From assembly GCF_900095695.1 (NCBI RefSeq), contig NZ_FMIQ01000067.1, positions 1 through 64,000 on the forward strand: DNA of 64,000 nt, given 5' to 3'. Every line of letters begins with the position of its first letter. Position 1 is the first letter of the stretch. A program made the translations under genes and the position numbers. Shown here piece by piece: positions 1 to 8,529 of the stretch. This DNA is from Hafnia alvei (GTDB lineage Bacteria; Pseudomonadota; Gammaproteobacteria; Enterobacterales; Enterobacteriaceae). The notes beneath the pieces are model-generated. The model saw only the letters and a list, made by a program, of their open reading frames with translations, was not told the DNA's origin and did no database searches.

Positions 1-75
1 TACATCCCTGTAGGCGAATCCTAACCTGCATGATTCACTCGGCTGTCCGGTAGTGTGCCGGAAAAGGTCAACCCC

Positions 76-103
76 AAAAGACAAAAGATAAAAGATAAAA
101 GAC
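76..103. repeat. heptanucleotide tandem repeat, 4 units
   Basis: Four consecutive copies of the 7-mer AAAAGAY (units at 76, 83, 90, 97; the last base alternates c, t, t, c), followed by a degenerate fifth unit. Such short arrays can change length by slippage. There is no gene start close enough to suggest phase variation. Confidence 0.8.
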
Positions 104-320
104 AAAAACTTTATCTGTTTTTTAGTTTAAGTCGTGGCATTTAGAGCAGTGAAAACAGGATGTTTTCACGAGGGGAGGAGGCGCCAGGGATGGCGCATGC
201 CGACCCGGCGCGGAGATGGCGTCTCGGATAAAAGCGCGAGGATTGAAGGGGCGCGCGCTGGCGCCCCTCATCTGTCGCCTTCGATTTAGCTATATGTGAT
301 AGCTGTTATTGATAGGCGGT

Positions 321-396
321 CGAAACCTTACACCAAGGCCGCATAGACACTTGGCGGACGAAACCTTACACCAAGGCCGCATAAACACTTGGCGGA
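321..396. repeat. 38-bp tandem direct repeat next to yfbR stop
   Basis: Two adjacent 38-bp units (321-358 and 359-396) differ at one base. A third, partial unit starts at 397 and runs into the yfbR stop codon at 403-405. Each unit contains CCAAG and CTTGG as an inverted pair, so each could fold into a small hairpin. The array forms the 3' flank of yfbR. Confidence 0.85.
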
Positions 397-402
397 CGAA
401 AC

Positions 403-1008
403 CTACATCACCTCATCCTGACTAATCTCATCCAGCGACAGGCTAAAACTCGGAATAAAGACTTCCATAAAGTATTCCATTTCAGGGCTTGAGCGCATAT
501 CCAATGTTTTTTCTAAGCGTGCTTTGGCCAGCTTAAATTCATTATTACCGGCTGATAGTTCTTCCAAACATTTGAGATAGGCGCACAGGGCATCAGCCTG
601 TTTAACGACTAACTTCTCATCTTCGGTGTAGAAGTGTTCATCCAGCAATGGGCGGAAATCGTTTTGTAACTCCGGTGGCAGCATTTCGATCAGTTTTTGC
701 TGCGCGACTTTCTCAATTTTTTTGTATTCGTGCGCAATTTGCGGATTGTAGTATTTGATAGGCGTAGGCATATCGCCTGTCAGCACTTCACTGGCATCGT
801 GGTACATCGCCAGCAGCGCCACGCGTTCAGGATTAACATTGCCATTGAACTTGCGATTTTTAATGATGGCGAGGGCGTGAGCGACAAACGCGACCTGCAA
901 ACTATGTTCAGAGACGTTCTCGGTGCGAACGTTGCGCATCAGCGGCCAGCGGCTAATCAGTTTTAATCGGGACAGATGGGCAAAAAAGTGGCTTTGATTC
1001 TGGCTCAT
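403..1008 (-). CDS. yfbR: 5'-deoxynucleotidase YfbR
   Basis: HD-domain phosphohydrolase that removes the 5'-phosphate from deoxyribonucleoside monophosphates in the cytoplasm; in E. coli it acts in nucleotide pool turnover. The 201-residue product matches the family's usual length (199 in E. coli). Visible metal and active-site residues are R20-W21, H35 (in SEHSLQVA), the H70-D71 pair (MYHDASE) and D139 (KQADALC). It lies downstream of alaA in the same direction, as in E. coli, with the alaA hairpin in the 114-bp gap. The stop codon touches the 38-bp tandem repeat array. Identification is by close match to remembered YfbR sequence. Confidence 0.95.
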   Translation of the reverse strand: MSQNQSHFFAHLSRLKLISRWPLMRNVRTENVSEHSLQVAFVAHALAIIKNRKFNGNVNPERVALLAMYHDASEVLTGDMPTPIKYYNPQIAHEYKKIEKVAQQKLIEMLPPELQNDFRPLLDEHFYTEDEKLVVKQADALCAYLKCLEELSAGNNEFKLAKARLEKTLDMRSSPEMEYFMEVFIPSFSLSLDEISQDEVM

Positions 1009-1075
1009 AACGCTCTCTCAATAAAACAGGTAGTGGAAAGACGAAGTCTATTGTGGGCGGTGATGGGGGAGGATG

Positions 1076-1106
1076 CAAATAAGAAACGGCACCAGAAGGT
1101 GCCGTT
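1076..1106 (-). terminator. intrinsic terminator after alaA
   Basis: A 9-bp GC-rich inverted repeat (1085-1093 with 1098-1106) with a 4-base loop; read on the minus strand it is followed by a T-rich run. It sits 17 bp past the alaA stop codon. Confidence 0.75.
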
Positions 1107-1122
1107 ATGTCATGCGAAAAAA

Positions 1123-2343
1123 TCAATATTTCTGATGGTAGCCAGAGAAGAAACGGCCCAGTTTGTGGATAGCCATATCTAAGTCATCTACGTGTGGCAG
1201 CGTGACGATTCGGAAGTGGTCCGGCTCAGGCCAGTTAAAAGCAGTACCTTGAACTAATAGCACTTTCTCTTGTAGCAACAGGTCGAGAACCATCTTTTGA
1301 TCGTCGTGAACGTTGAAGCGCTTAGCATCGATTTTTGGGAACATATACAGCGCGCCGCGTGGTTTCACGCAGGATACGCCAGGGATTTCGTTAATCAGTT
1401 CCCAAGCACGGTTACGCTGTTCATACAAACGGCCGCCCGGTTGGATAAACTCACTGATGCTCTGGTAGCCGCCGATAGCGGTTTGAATTGCATGTTGCAT
1501 CGGAACGTTAGCGCATAAACGCATCGACGCCAGCATTTCCAGACCTTCAATGTAGCCTTTAGCATGCTTTTTCGGTCCACTCAGAACCATCCAACCCTGA
1601 CGGAATCCCGCCACGCGGTAGGTTTTGGATAAACCATTAAAGGTGACAACCAGCAGGTCAGGTGCCAATGAGGCAATAGATATGTGTTCAGCATCGTCAT
1701 ATAAGATCTTGTCGTAGATCTCATCGGCGAAGATGATCAGGTTGTTTTCACGCGCGATGGTGACAATCTCTTCCAACAACTCTTTGCTGTAGACCGCACC
1801 GGTTGGGTTATTCGGGTTGATAATCACGATACCACGCGTGCGCGGGGTAATTTTGCTGCGGATGTCGTTCAGATCGGGGAACCAGTCGGCTTCTTCGTCA
1901 CAACGGTAGTGCACGGCGTTGCCGCCTGATAACGAAACAGCGGCGGTCCATAATGGGTAATCTGGAGCGGGGACCAGCATTTCGTCATCGCTGTTGAGCA
2001 GTGCTTGCATCGACTGCACGATCAGTTCAGAAACACCGTTACCAATATAGATATCTTCTACGGTAACATCATGGATATCACGCGCTTGATAGTGCTGCAT
2101 GATCGCTTTACGCGCGGAATATAGCCCCTTGGAATCACAGTAGCCCTGAGCCGTTGGCAGATTGCGAATGACGTCCACCAGAATCTCATCGGGCGCTTCA
2201 AAACCGAACGGTGCCGGGTTGCCGATGTTTAATTTCAGGACTTTATTGCCTTCTTCTTCGAGTCGTTTTGCTTCTTTCAACACCGGCCCACGAATGTCAT
2301 AGCAGACGTGATCAAGCTTGCGGGATTTTTCAATAGGGGACAT
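1123..2343 (-). CDS. alaA: glutamate-pyruvate aminotransferase AlaA
   Basis: PLP-dependent class I/II aminotransferase making alanine from pyruvate and glutamate. The product is 406 residues (405 in E. coli). The PLP lysine is K240 in NGLSKTYRVAGFRQGW; INPNNPTGAVY (175-185) and ADEIYDK (206-212) are the typical cofactor-binding motifs. The reading frame stays open upstream to 2490, but the start at 2343 (MSPIEKS) is chosen because the protein matches AlaA from there and the upstream 49 codons encode unrelated sequence. The next gene upstream is ynjA, divergent; in E. coli it would be lrhA. Confidence 0.95.
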   Translation of the reverse strand: MSPIEKSRKLDHVCYDIRGPVLKEAKRLEEEGNKVLKLNIGNPAPFGFEAPDEILVDVIRNLPTAQGYCDSKGLYSARKAIMQHYQARDIHDVTVEDIYIGNGVSELIVQSMQALLNSDDEMLVPAPDYPLWTAAVSLSGGNAVHYRCDEEADWFPDLNDIRSKITPRTRGIVIINPNNPTGAVYSKELLEEIVTIARENNLIIFADEIYDKILYDDAEHISIASLAPDLLVVTFNGLSKTYRVAGFRQGWMVLSGPKKHAKGYIEGLEMLASMRLCANVPMQHAIQTAIGGYQSISEFIQPGGRLYEQRNRAWELINEIPGVSCVKPRGALYMFPKIDAKRFNVHDDQKMVLDLLLQEKVLLVQGTAFNWPEPDHFRIVTLPHVDDLDMAIHKLGRFFSGYHQKY

Positions 2344-2642
2344 AAAACAGCAGCCTTTATAATACGTAGCCAGAATAAAATTCGGCATTGCGCGTGGAAA
2401 TGCGTGTCCATACGAGTAGAACACTGCGATGTAAAATAATGTACTCCCCGTAGCAGGGGTTTTGAAGGGTACAGGCTGTTTTTGGTGCAAAACGTTAGCT
2501 TATCCGTTAGTCATAACCGATAACGCGTAATAATGACTTGTTAGTTAGCGTTTAAAACTTAACAATAAAGAAAATGCAGTGAAAAATTCCATGAAAAATC
2601 ACTGGGGTTGTAAAAATAACGCCACATAACAGGAGATGTTGG

Positions 2643-3233
2643 GTGAAAAATAACGATAACCAACCGTGGATCTCACCGCTGAAAAAAATCCCTACGGTCT
2701 TAACGCCTATCGTTCGAGCACAAGAGAAACATTATGGGCAAATTTTGAACCCTACGCGCTGGTGGGGGCGGTTTCCTTTTCTGTTCTGGTTGGTGGCTTT
2801 TTTCGTCGGCTTTTTGGAAAGAAGAGGCTCAGGGATTTCACCTACGCTACGAGCGTTGGTGATGACGCGTGTATCCCAGCAGTGTGATTGTGCTTTTTGC
2901 ATTGATGCTAACAGCTTGAGATTGGCCGAGCGCAGCGGCTCGCTAGATAAAGTAATGTCAGTTCAGAATTGGCAGGCAGCGGATTGTTTCGATGAGCAGG
3001 AGCGTGCAGCATTAGCGTATGCAGATGGTATGACGGCGACGCCTCCGCGAATTGATGATGGCCTGAAAGCTCAGCTGAAATCTCATTTCAATGAAAAAGC
3101 GATCACCGAACTTACGGCGCTGATTGCGTTTCAGAATTTATCAGCGCGCTTTAATGCCGCGCTGGATATTCCTTCTCAGGGGCTTTGCGTGCCTGAAACT
3201 GCGGTAAAACGTAAGGGAGCACCACGTGTTTGA
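2643..3233 (+). CDS. ynjA: AhpD/carboxymuconolactone decarboxylase-like protein YnjA
   Basis: 196-residue protein of the AhpD-like/CMD fold; its biochemical role is not established. A C83-x-x-C86 pair (CAFC) resembles the redox pair of AhpD alkylhydroperoxidases, and the C-terminal part (ELTALIAFQNLSARFN) is characteristic of YnjA. A hydrophobic segment at about 44-58 may associate with the membrane. The start is GTG at 2643 with an AGGAG Shine-Dalgarno 7 bases upstream. It overlaps ynjF by 8 bp, so the two are probably translationally coupled. In E. coli ynjA and ynjF flank the ynjBCDE genes; here ynjBCD are absent. Confidence 0.88.
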   Translation: MKNNDNQPWISPLKKIPTVLTPIVRAQEKHYGQILNPTRWWGRFPFLFWLVAFFVGFLERRGSGISPTLRALVMTRVSQQCDCAFCIDANSLRLAERSGSLDKVMSVQNWQAADCFDEQERAALAYADGMTATPPRIDDGLKAQLKSHFNEKAITELTALIAFQNLSARFNAALDIPSQGLCVPETAVKRKGAPRV

Positions 3234-3846
3234 CCGTTACTTACACCCTCGGGTTAAACCACTGCTTAATCAGATTGTAATTCATCTCGATCGTCCAGCG
3301 ATCACGCCGGATCGAATAAGCCTCGGCGGATTCGTCGTTGGCGTTTTGGCTCTGCCTTTTTTGGCGATGCAGTGGTATTACGCTGCTTTAATTGCCATTA
3401 TGATTAACCGGCTATGTGATGGGCTAGATGGCGCTTTGGCGCGCAGAAGGGGCCTTTCAGACGCGGGGGGCTTTTTAGATATAGCGCTGGATTTCTTGTT
3501 CTATGCACTGGTTCCGTTTGGCTTCGTGCTGGCCTCACCCGAGCTGAATGCGGTTGCGGGAGCATGGCTATTATTTGCCTTTATCGGCACCGGCAGCAGT
3601 TTTTTAGCTTTTGCGGCGGTGGCGGATAAGTATCAATTAGAAAATTTGGATTACCCGCATAAATCATTCTATTACCTTGGCGGGCTCACCGAGGGCGCGG
3701 AAACCATATTGGTGTTTATTCTTTTTTGTCTGTTCCCTGCTTATTTTCCGCTGATGGCGTGGGTGTTTGGTGGCCTGTGCTGGTTTACAACCCTTACGCG
3801 TGTTTGGGGGGGGTATAAGACGTTGAAGAGAGTGGAGAAGGTTTAG
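3226..3846 (+). CDS. ynjF: CDP-alcohol phosphatidyltransferase family protein YnjF
   Basis: 206-residue inner-membrane protein of the CDP-alcohol phosphatidyltransferase family, the same length as E. coli YnjF; its substrate is unknown. The metal-binding signature is visible at 68-89 (DG..AR, then G, D85 and D89). The gap between AR and the next conserved G is seven residues rather than the usual eight, which I recall also for E. coli YnjF. About five to six membrane segments are visible. The start is GTG at 3226, with GGGAG 7 bases upstream. A hairpin terminator follows. The coupling with ynjA suggests a shared, uncharacterised envelope or lipid-related role (inference). Confidence 0.88.
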   Translation: MFDRYLHPRVKPLLNQIVIHLDRPAITPDRISLGGFVVGVLALPFLAMQWYYAALIAIMINRLCDGLDGALARRRGLSDAGGFLDIALDFLFYALVPFGFVLASPELNAVAGAWLLFAFIGTGSSFLAFAAVADKYQLENLDYPHKSFYYLGGLTEGAETILVFILFCLFPAYFPLMAWVFGGLCWFTTLTRVWGGYKTLKRVEKV

Positions 3847-3858
3847 GTTTCATCCTGA

Positions 3859-3896
3859 TAGCCCCATCCTCTGCATTAGGGACGGGGCTACGTTTT
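3859..3896 (+). terminator. hairpin terminator between ynjF and ynjE
   Basis: Inverted repeat with arms around 3859-3869 and 3880-3890 (one internal A-C mismatch), followed by CGTTTTA on the plus strand. It separates the convergent ynjF and ynjE genes and could act in both directions. Confidence 0.65.
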
Positions 3897-3901
3897 ACTG
3901 A

Positions 3902-5212
3902 TTACTTCCAGCTACTATCTGGACCACGCTCTCCGGTGGCCACGGGATTCTTAGGATTTGCGCTCCATTCATACCAGCCGCCATCGTAAACGCTGATGGA
4001 AGGCCAGCCCATTGCACGGGCATACATGAAGGTTTCTGATGCTCTCCAGCCGGTACCGCAGTAGAAAGAAACGTGTTGATCCGGCGTGATGTGCCACTCT
4101 TTCCACATCGCAGCAATATCATCTGCTGAGCGCATGGTGCCGTCTGGGTTATGGAAATCTTCCATATGCGTGGAGTCGCTGCCTGCATGTCCCCAACGCG
4201 CGCCCGCAATTTCGCCTTTTGGCTTGATGTAGCTGTAACCGCTGGTTTCACCGGTAAATTCAGGCCATGAACGAATGCTGACTAAAGAAGCATCTTTACG
4301 ATTTAATAACCCACGCGCTTGCTCTTCATTCAGCATGATCTGAGGCTGTCCAGGGATGGCTGCGCCAAAGTCTGGCGCTGGTTTTGCCTCTTTCGGCAGG
4401 CCGCGTTCGACCGGTAATCCCGCCGCTGACCAAGTCTGCCAACCGCCATCCAGTAAGCGAACGTCTTTGACTCCCGCATACAGTAGGATCTGCGCCACAC
4501 GGGCGGCGGCATAGACGTCGCGGCCATATAGGATCACGGTGGTATCGTGTTTGATGCCCTGTTTAGCCATCAGCGCTTTTAGTTTGTCATCAGACACTTT
4601 ATTCCATAGCGGTTCACTTTCGACGTCATTGGTATCGATGTAGCCCGCGTTGGGAATATGACTGATGAGGTATTTTTTAGGTGCGCCCCATGCAGCTTCA
4701 ATCACTTTCCATTCACCGGCAGGTTTGGCGGCAACGGCTTTTCCCTGCTGAAGATCGTAAATCCACTGTGGATAGACTAATTGTTCAAAGTGCGGCATGC
4801 GCTGTAAGCGCTTAGGCTGGGCTAATGCATCGCTGAGCAGCGTGACATCGGCATAGCCGAGTTTAGCTAAACGTGTTTGTACCGCAGCCGTTTGTGCTGC
4901 AGTCCCGTAAAGAGCCACTTTACGGTCAGGAGTGATCTGGTGCTGAGTTGCCCACTGCTGTAACTGCTGATCGTTCATTACGTCTAACCAGCCAGCCGAG
5001 AGATTTACCGCCTGAGGTTCATGGCCGGAGGTGCCGTTAATGCTCTGTGGCCAGCCGTTGTAGAATGCACTAGGGCGAGTATCAACAACCGCGCCTTTTT
5101 GGGATTGGACATCGGCCAGCGTGGTTTGAGTCATGGGTGTGGTGGCAGCGTTTGCCACTTGTAGCCAGCCGAGCAAAAGCGCCGAAGTGGCTAACTGGGA
5201 AGAGAGTTTCAT
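3902..5212 (-). CDS. ynjE: thiosulfate sulfurtransferase YnjE (three rhodanese domains), exported
   Basis: Rhodanese-family sulfurtransferase with repeated rhodanese domains. The catalytic cysteine is C385 in the C-terminal domain loop (FYCGTGWRASE); the central domain has a Tyr-Gly-Arg loop (ILYGRDVYAA) instead of Cys, as in E. coli YnjE. An N-terminal signal sequence (about residues 1-23, ending VANAA) indicates export to the periplasm. The frame extends to 5227, but the ATG at 5212 is preferred: it has AGGA at suitable spacing and starts directly at the signal peptide. The product is then 436 residues (435 in E. coli). It is divergent from ydjZ and convergent with ynjF. Confidence 0.92.
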   Translation of the reverse strand: MKLSSQLATSALLLGWLQVANAATTPMTQTTLADVQSQKGAVVDTRPSAFYNGWPQSINGTSGHEPQAVNLSAGWLDVMNDQQLQQWATQHQITPDRKVALYGTAAQTAAVQTRLAKLGYADVTLLSDALAQPKRLQRMPHFEQLVYPQWIYDLQQGKAVAAKPAGEWKVIEAAWGAPKKYLISHIPNAGYIDTNDVESEPLWNKVSDDKLKALMAKQGIKHDTTVILYGRDVYAAARVAQILLYAGVKDVRLLDGGWQTWSAAGLPVERGLPKEAKPAPDFGAAIPGQPQIMLNEEQARGLLNRKDASLVSIRSWPEFTGETSGYSYIKPKGEIAGARWGHAGSDSTHMEDFHNPDGTMRSADDIAAMWKEWHITPDQHVSFYCGTGWRASETFMYARAMGWPSISVYDGGWYEWSANPKNPVATGERGPDSSWK

Positions 5213-5367
5213 TAAGGTTCCTAACAAATAAACGGGAGAAGTCTATTTTGGCGGAACATTTTGTCGTGTTCTTTGTGCGAACGCACAATGTTTTACATTA
5301 TTGCGTAGGCGATAATATAAATTCGCTGTTCTATTAGTAGTTTAACTAATGAGGAAATGAAGTCGCC

Positions 5368-6051
5368 ATGTTTAAGCGCCGCCAGAGGAATGTCGTCATT
5401 TTATTGTGTCTGATAGTGGCCGCTATGATGTGGTTTGAACCTGTACGTCACCAACTGAAAGTGCTATGGGTGCTTTTTTCATCATTGGATGTGAATGCGA
5501 TGATGGAATATTTACGCAGTTTCGGGCCATGGGCCATGGCCGTCTCATTTTTGTTAATGATTTTTCAGGCGATTGCTGCACCATTACCGGCTTTTTTGAT
5601 CACGTTTGCGAACGCAGCTCTGTTCGGCTGGTGGCAAGGCGCTTTGCTGTCATGGTGTAGTTCAATGGTTGCCGCATGGTTATGCTTTGTGCTTGCGCGA
5701 TGGTTGGGCCGAGACACTATCGAAAAATTTGTCTCTGAAAAGGCCTTAGACAGTAGCGATCGTTTTTTTGTACGTTATGGCAAACACACCATCTTGATTT
5801 GCCGCCTGTTACCGTTCATCTCGTTTGACATTATTAGCTATGCAGCGGGGTTAACCTCAATTAAAGTAAGGACATTCCTAATAGCCACTGGAATAGGGCA
5901 GCTACCTGCAACCCTCGTTTACTCTTATGTTGGAGGGATGCTTACGGGAGGTTTACAGTGGTTTATCACAGGGCTATTAATTATGTTTTCTTTGAGTATT
6001 CTGATTTTTGCTTTAAAAAAGAAAAAACTCTCTCAAGGAAACAACAGCTAA
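5368..6051 (+). CDS. ydjZ: TVP38/TMEM64 (VTT-domain) membrane protein, YdjZ-like
   Basis: 227-residue integral membrane protein of the TVP38/TMEM64 (SNARE-associated/VTT, DedA-like) family, whose bacterial members are linked to lipid handling; the specific function is unknown. Visible segments include an N-terminal anchor, the QAIAAPLPAFLITFANAALFGWW core and the conserved R-LLPFISFD-I-SYAAGLT motif at about 147-167. The sequence matches E. coli YdjZ, which lies next to ynjA. This supports the view that ynjA, ynjF, ynjE and ydjZ form one conserved neighbourhood. A GAGG sequence lies about 13 bases before the start, so the ribosome site is weak. Confidence 0.82.
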   Translation: MFKRRQRNVVILLCLIVAAMMWFEPVRHQLKVLWVLFSSLDVNAMMEYLRSFGPWAMAVSFLLMIFQAIAAPLPAFLITFANAALFGWWQGALLSWCSSMVAAWLCFVLARWLGRDTIEKFVSEKALDSSDRFFVRYGKHTILICRLLPFISFDIISYAAGLTSIKVRTFLIATGIGQLPATLVYSYVGGMLTGGLQWFITGLLIMFSLSILIFALKKKKLSQGNNS

Positions 6052-6415
6052 GCTTAATGAAACCGGTCTCTGTTATTTTTATTACATTAGAATTATTAAT
6101 TTATTTATTACTGGTGGCAGATAACCACAAGAAAAATAAAACTACTGCCATTATAAAGCTATTGTAAAACAATCTTTTAGTTGATTGATGGTCGAGTATC
6201 TGACCTAATTAATAAGAGACACTCAACAATGCAAATCTTTTTGCGTATTTTATGCTTTAAATTTGTTTTTAAGCCATAATTAAACTTGCTGAAAATTTTA
6301 ATTAAGTATTTTCAGTTGTTGCTAACAGCAATGAGGGGAGGGTGCCGTTTATCTAGGTAGTAATACGTTTTAAATACCAGGGTTTATAGTCGCTGACTAA
6401 TAATGAGAAATAGAT
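6052..6415. other. AT-rich region upstream of lrhA
   Basis: AT-rich 364-bp gap that must contain the lrhA promoter; I could not assign clear -35/-10 boxes. A 36-codon open frame (6057-6167) encoding a single hydrophobic segment lacks a well-placed ribosome site and is not called as a gene. There is no clear terminator after ydjZ. Confidence 0.4.
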
Positions 6416-7366
6416 ATGATAAACACACATCGTCCTACGATTAACTTAGATTTAGATTTGCTGCGAACGTTTGTAGCTGTCGCCGATGTGAAGACTTTTG
6501 CTGCAGCAGCCATTGTGGTGCAAAGAACACAATCTGCGGTGAGCCAGCAAATGCAACGTTTGGAGCAACTGGTGGGCAAAGAACTTTTTGCTCGCCATGG
6601 GCGAAACAAACAACTGACGGAACACGGAGTACAGCTATTAGGTTATGCGCGTAAAATTTTACGCTTTAATGATGAAGCCTGTAGTTCATTGATTTACAAC
6701 CATCTACAGGGTTCACTGATTATCGGTGCAACTGATGATACTGCCGATAGTATCCTGCCATTTCTTCTAAGTCGCTTTACTAGTTTGTACCCCAAACTGG
6801 AAATAGACGTTAGGGTCAAGCGCAGTCCAGACATGAGGCAATTACTCAAAGACAGAGAAATAGATCTAGCTATTACCACGATGGGGTTCGATGAGTTTTC
6901 TTATGAAACCTTAAGACGCTCTCCGACCGTATGGTTTTGTGCCACGGATTACGACTTTCAACCCAACGAACCGGTGCCATTGGTTGTACTGGATGAACCA
7001 AGTCCTTTCCGAGCGCTTGCCATTAAGCACCTCAATGAGGCGGGAATTCCATGGCGTATTGCCTATGTGGCTTCCACGCTTTCAGCGGTACGCGCCGCAG
7101 TGAAAGCAGGTTTAGGCGTAACCGCACGCCCTATTGAGATGATGAGCCCGGAATTACGCGTTCTTGGTTTGTCTGAGCGTCTACCTAAGTTACCTGAAAC
7201 TGAGTATGCGCTTTGCTTAGCACCGAGCTGTACTAATGAGCTAGCTACAATATTGTTCAGTTCATTAAAAGCAGGTTCCGACCCTTATATTGAGGGAGGT
7301 GCAGGCGTGACGGTACAGACTGAACAGGAGGACTCTGTTTCAAGCGGACCAGAAGATGTGGCTTGA
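6416..7366 (+). CDS. lrhA: LysR-type transcriptional regulator LrhA
   Basis: 316-residue LysR-family regulator (312 in E. coli). The N-terminal winged helix-turn-helix (about residues 14-73; [18 protein letters not shown]) is almost identical to E. coli LrhA. The C-terminal effector domain begins near residue 100. In E. coli LrhA represses flhDC and affects motility, type 1 fimbriae and RpoS translation; these targets are known there and inferred here. It lies directly upstream of nuo in the same direction, as in E. coli. The gene ends in a strong 12-bp hairpin. The C-terminal tail (about residues 295-316) differs most from the E. coli protein. Confidence 0.95.
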   Translation: MINTHRPTINLDLDLLRTFVAVADVKTFAAAAIVVQRTQSAVSQQMQRLEQLVGKELFARHGRNKQLTEHGVQLLGYARKILRFNDEACSSLIYNHLQGSLIIGATDDTADSILPFLLSRFTSLYPKLEIDVRVKRSPDMRQLLKDREIDLAITTMGFDEFSYETLRRSPTVWFCATDYDFQPNEPVPLVVLDEPSPFRALAIKHLNEAGIPWRIAYVASTLSAVRAAVKAGLGVTARPIEMMSPELRVLGLSERLPKLPETEYALCLAPSCTNELATILFSSLKAGSDPYIEGGAGVTVQTEQEDSVSSGPEDVA

Positions 7367-7400
7367 AATTGAGATCTCTTCGCTCATCTGAGCTTAATTT

Positions 7401-7452
7401 CACACACCGGCAGAAGTGCATAAAAATGCCGGTGTGTGACTATTCTTCTTTT
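7401..7452 (+). terminator. intrinsic terminator after lrhA
   Basis: Perfect 12-bp inverted repeat (7401-7412 with 7427-7438) followed by a T-rich run. It isolates lrhA from the nuo transcript. Confidence 0.8.
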
Positions 7453-8040
7453 GACAAATAAATTTAACATCTCTCAGCCAACGATACCTATCCCGCATTA
7501 CTGAACCGATTCCGCTTTGCCATCAATTAGTTAAATGAAAACTATTCTCACTAAATGAGGTCTGTGCAAAATACGCACAATTTTTGTTAAGCAATCTTCC
7601 GGCCATGCCTTCCTGAATGAATATTCATTTGTCTGCTTATCATTGTTAATGTGATCTGCGTCATAAAAATGCCCGAGATACCCACGATGAAGAACGGGTA
7701 ATACCTAAGAAAATGGTATAGTGGCTACCAAACATTCACTTTTGTTTACATAATCGACACGTTACTGATGCAACTTGCAAACCTTATTAAGGATGTTAAT
7801 ACGTCGTGCAGACGCATCAAATGTTAAGTAAAATGTGGTGTTGTAAATTAATGTGTTGTTACCTTTGTCAAAGTTGACAAAAGGTTATAGAAAGGAGTAA
7901 AAAGCCCACAGTAAAACTCTGTTTAATCATTAAAAACAGGTGTTTTCTTGTGGTCCTTTTCCTTCCCTTAGTCGTTGTGGTGCACCTGCATTTCTTCAAT
8001 GCAGCGAGACGCATCACGTTTGATGAGTAAGCATAAGAGT
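7453..8040 (+). promoter_or_regulatory. nuo operon promoter/leader region
   Basis: About 590 bp between the lrhA terminator and nuoA without a gene. By analogy with E. coli, where the lrhA-nuoA gap carries the nuo promoters controlled by ArcA, FNR, NarL and Fis, this is the regulatory region. I see no perfect FNR box. A dyad at 7862-7884 (CCTTTGTCAA / TTGACAAAAGG with a 2-base spacer) is the clearest possible protein-binding site. Unrepeated TGTTAA motifs at 7794 and 7822 are too widely spaced to call ArcA boxes. Confidence 0.55.
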
Positions 8041-8481
8041 ATGTCAACAGCCACTGAAGTAATCGCTCATCACTGGGCATTCGCCGTATTTATCATCATC
8101 GCACTCGGGCTATGTGGGGTTATGCTTCTTGGAGCATATGCACTCGGTGGGAGAGCACGCGCGCGCTCGAAAAATACGCCTTATGAATCCGGTATCGACT
8201 CAGTAGGTTCGGCGCGTTTGCGTCTGTCTGCTAAGTTTTATCTGGTCGCCATGTTCTTCGTCATCTTTGATGTGGAAGCCTTGTATCTATATGCATGGTC
8301 TGTCTCCATCCGGGAGAGTGGATGGGTTGGCTTTATCGAAGCGGCAATTTTCATTTTGGTGCTGTTAGCAGGCCTGTTCTATTTGGTGCGTATTGGCGCG
8401 CTTGATTGGACGCCGGCTCGTTCCAAGCGCCGTGTAGAGCACGAAAGTACCGTTACGAATACCGATAGCCGCCCGCAGTAA
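8041..8481 (+). CDS. nuoA: NADH-quinone oxidoreductase subunit A
   Basis: Membrane subunit of proton-pumping respiratory complex I, near the quinone site. The 146-residue product has three membrane helices and the conserved [20 protein letters not shown] and [15 protein letters not shown] segments. The frame is open upstream to 7975; the ATG at 8041 (MSTATEV) is chosen because homology with E. coli NuoA (147 residues) begins there. An ATG at 8023 is an alternative, and neither has a strong Shine-Dalgarno. First gene of the nuoABCEFGHIJKLMN operon. Confidence 0.93.
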   Translation: MSTATEVIAHHWAFAVFIIIALGLCGVMLLGAYALGGRARARSKNTPYESGIDSVGSARLRLSAKFYLVAMFFVIFDVEALYLYAWSVSIRESGWVGFIEAAIFILVLLAGLFYLVRIGALDWTPARSKRRVEHESTVTNTDSRPQ

Positions 8482-8529
8482 GTCTGGCCTATTAGTCACC
8501 ATTTATAGAGAAAGAATTGAGGCATAAAG

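Larger units (their letters stand above)
1..402. other. non-coding structured region downstream of yfbR
   Basis: No convincing gene is seen in this stretch. It holds a four-unit heptanucleotide repeat (76-103), a perfect 9-bp stem with a 3-base loop (149-169), a 6-bp stem with a 4-base loop (181-196), a GC-rich 8-bp inverted repeat (about 247-268) and a 38-bp tandem repeat (321-396). The GC-rich hairpin lacks a T-tract on either side, so it is not a standard intrinsic terminator. The region lies downstream of yfbR on the minus strand; whatever precedes it is outside the window. Confidence 0.6.

Noticed and set aside
247-268. GC-rich hairpin as a terminator of yfbR
   Set aside because: No T-tract on either strand and it lies 135 bp beyond the stop.
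2344-2490. N-terminal extension of alaA by 49 codons
   Set aside because: The extension shows no homology to AlaA, and the ATG at 2343 gives the expected length.
6057-6167. 36-codon open frame after ydjZ with one hydrophobic segment
   Set aside because: The nearest AGGA is about 17 bases before the ATG and no homology is recognised; too weak to call as a gene.
7794-7827. Two TGTTAA motifs as an ArcA box
   Set aside because: They are 28 bp apart, not the roughly 11-bp direct-repeat spacing expected for ArcA.
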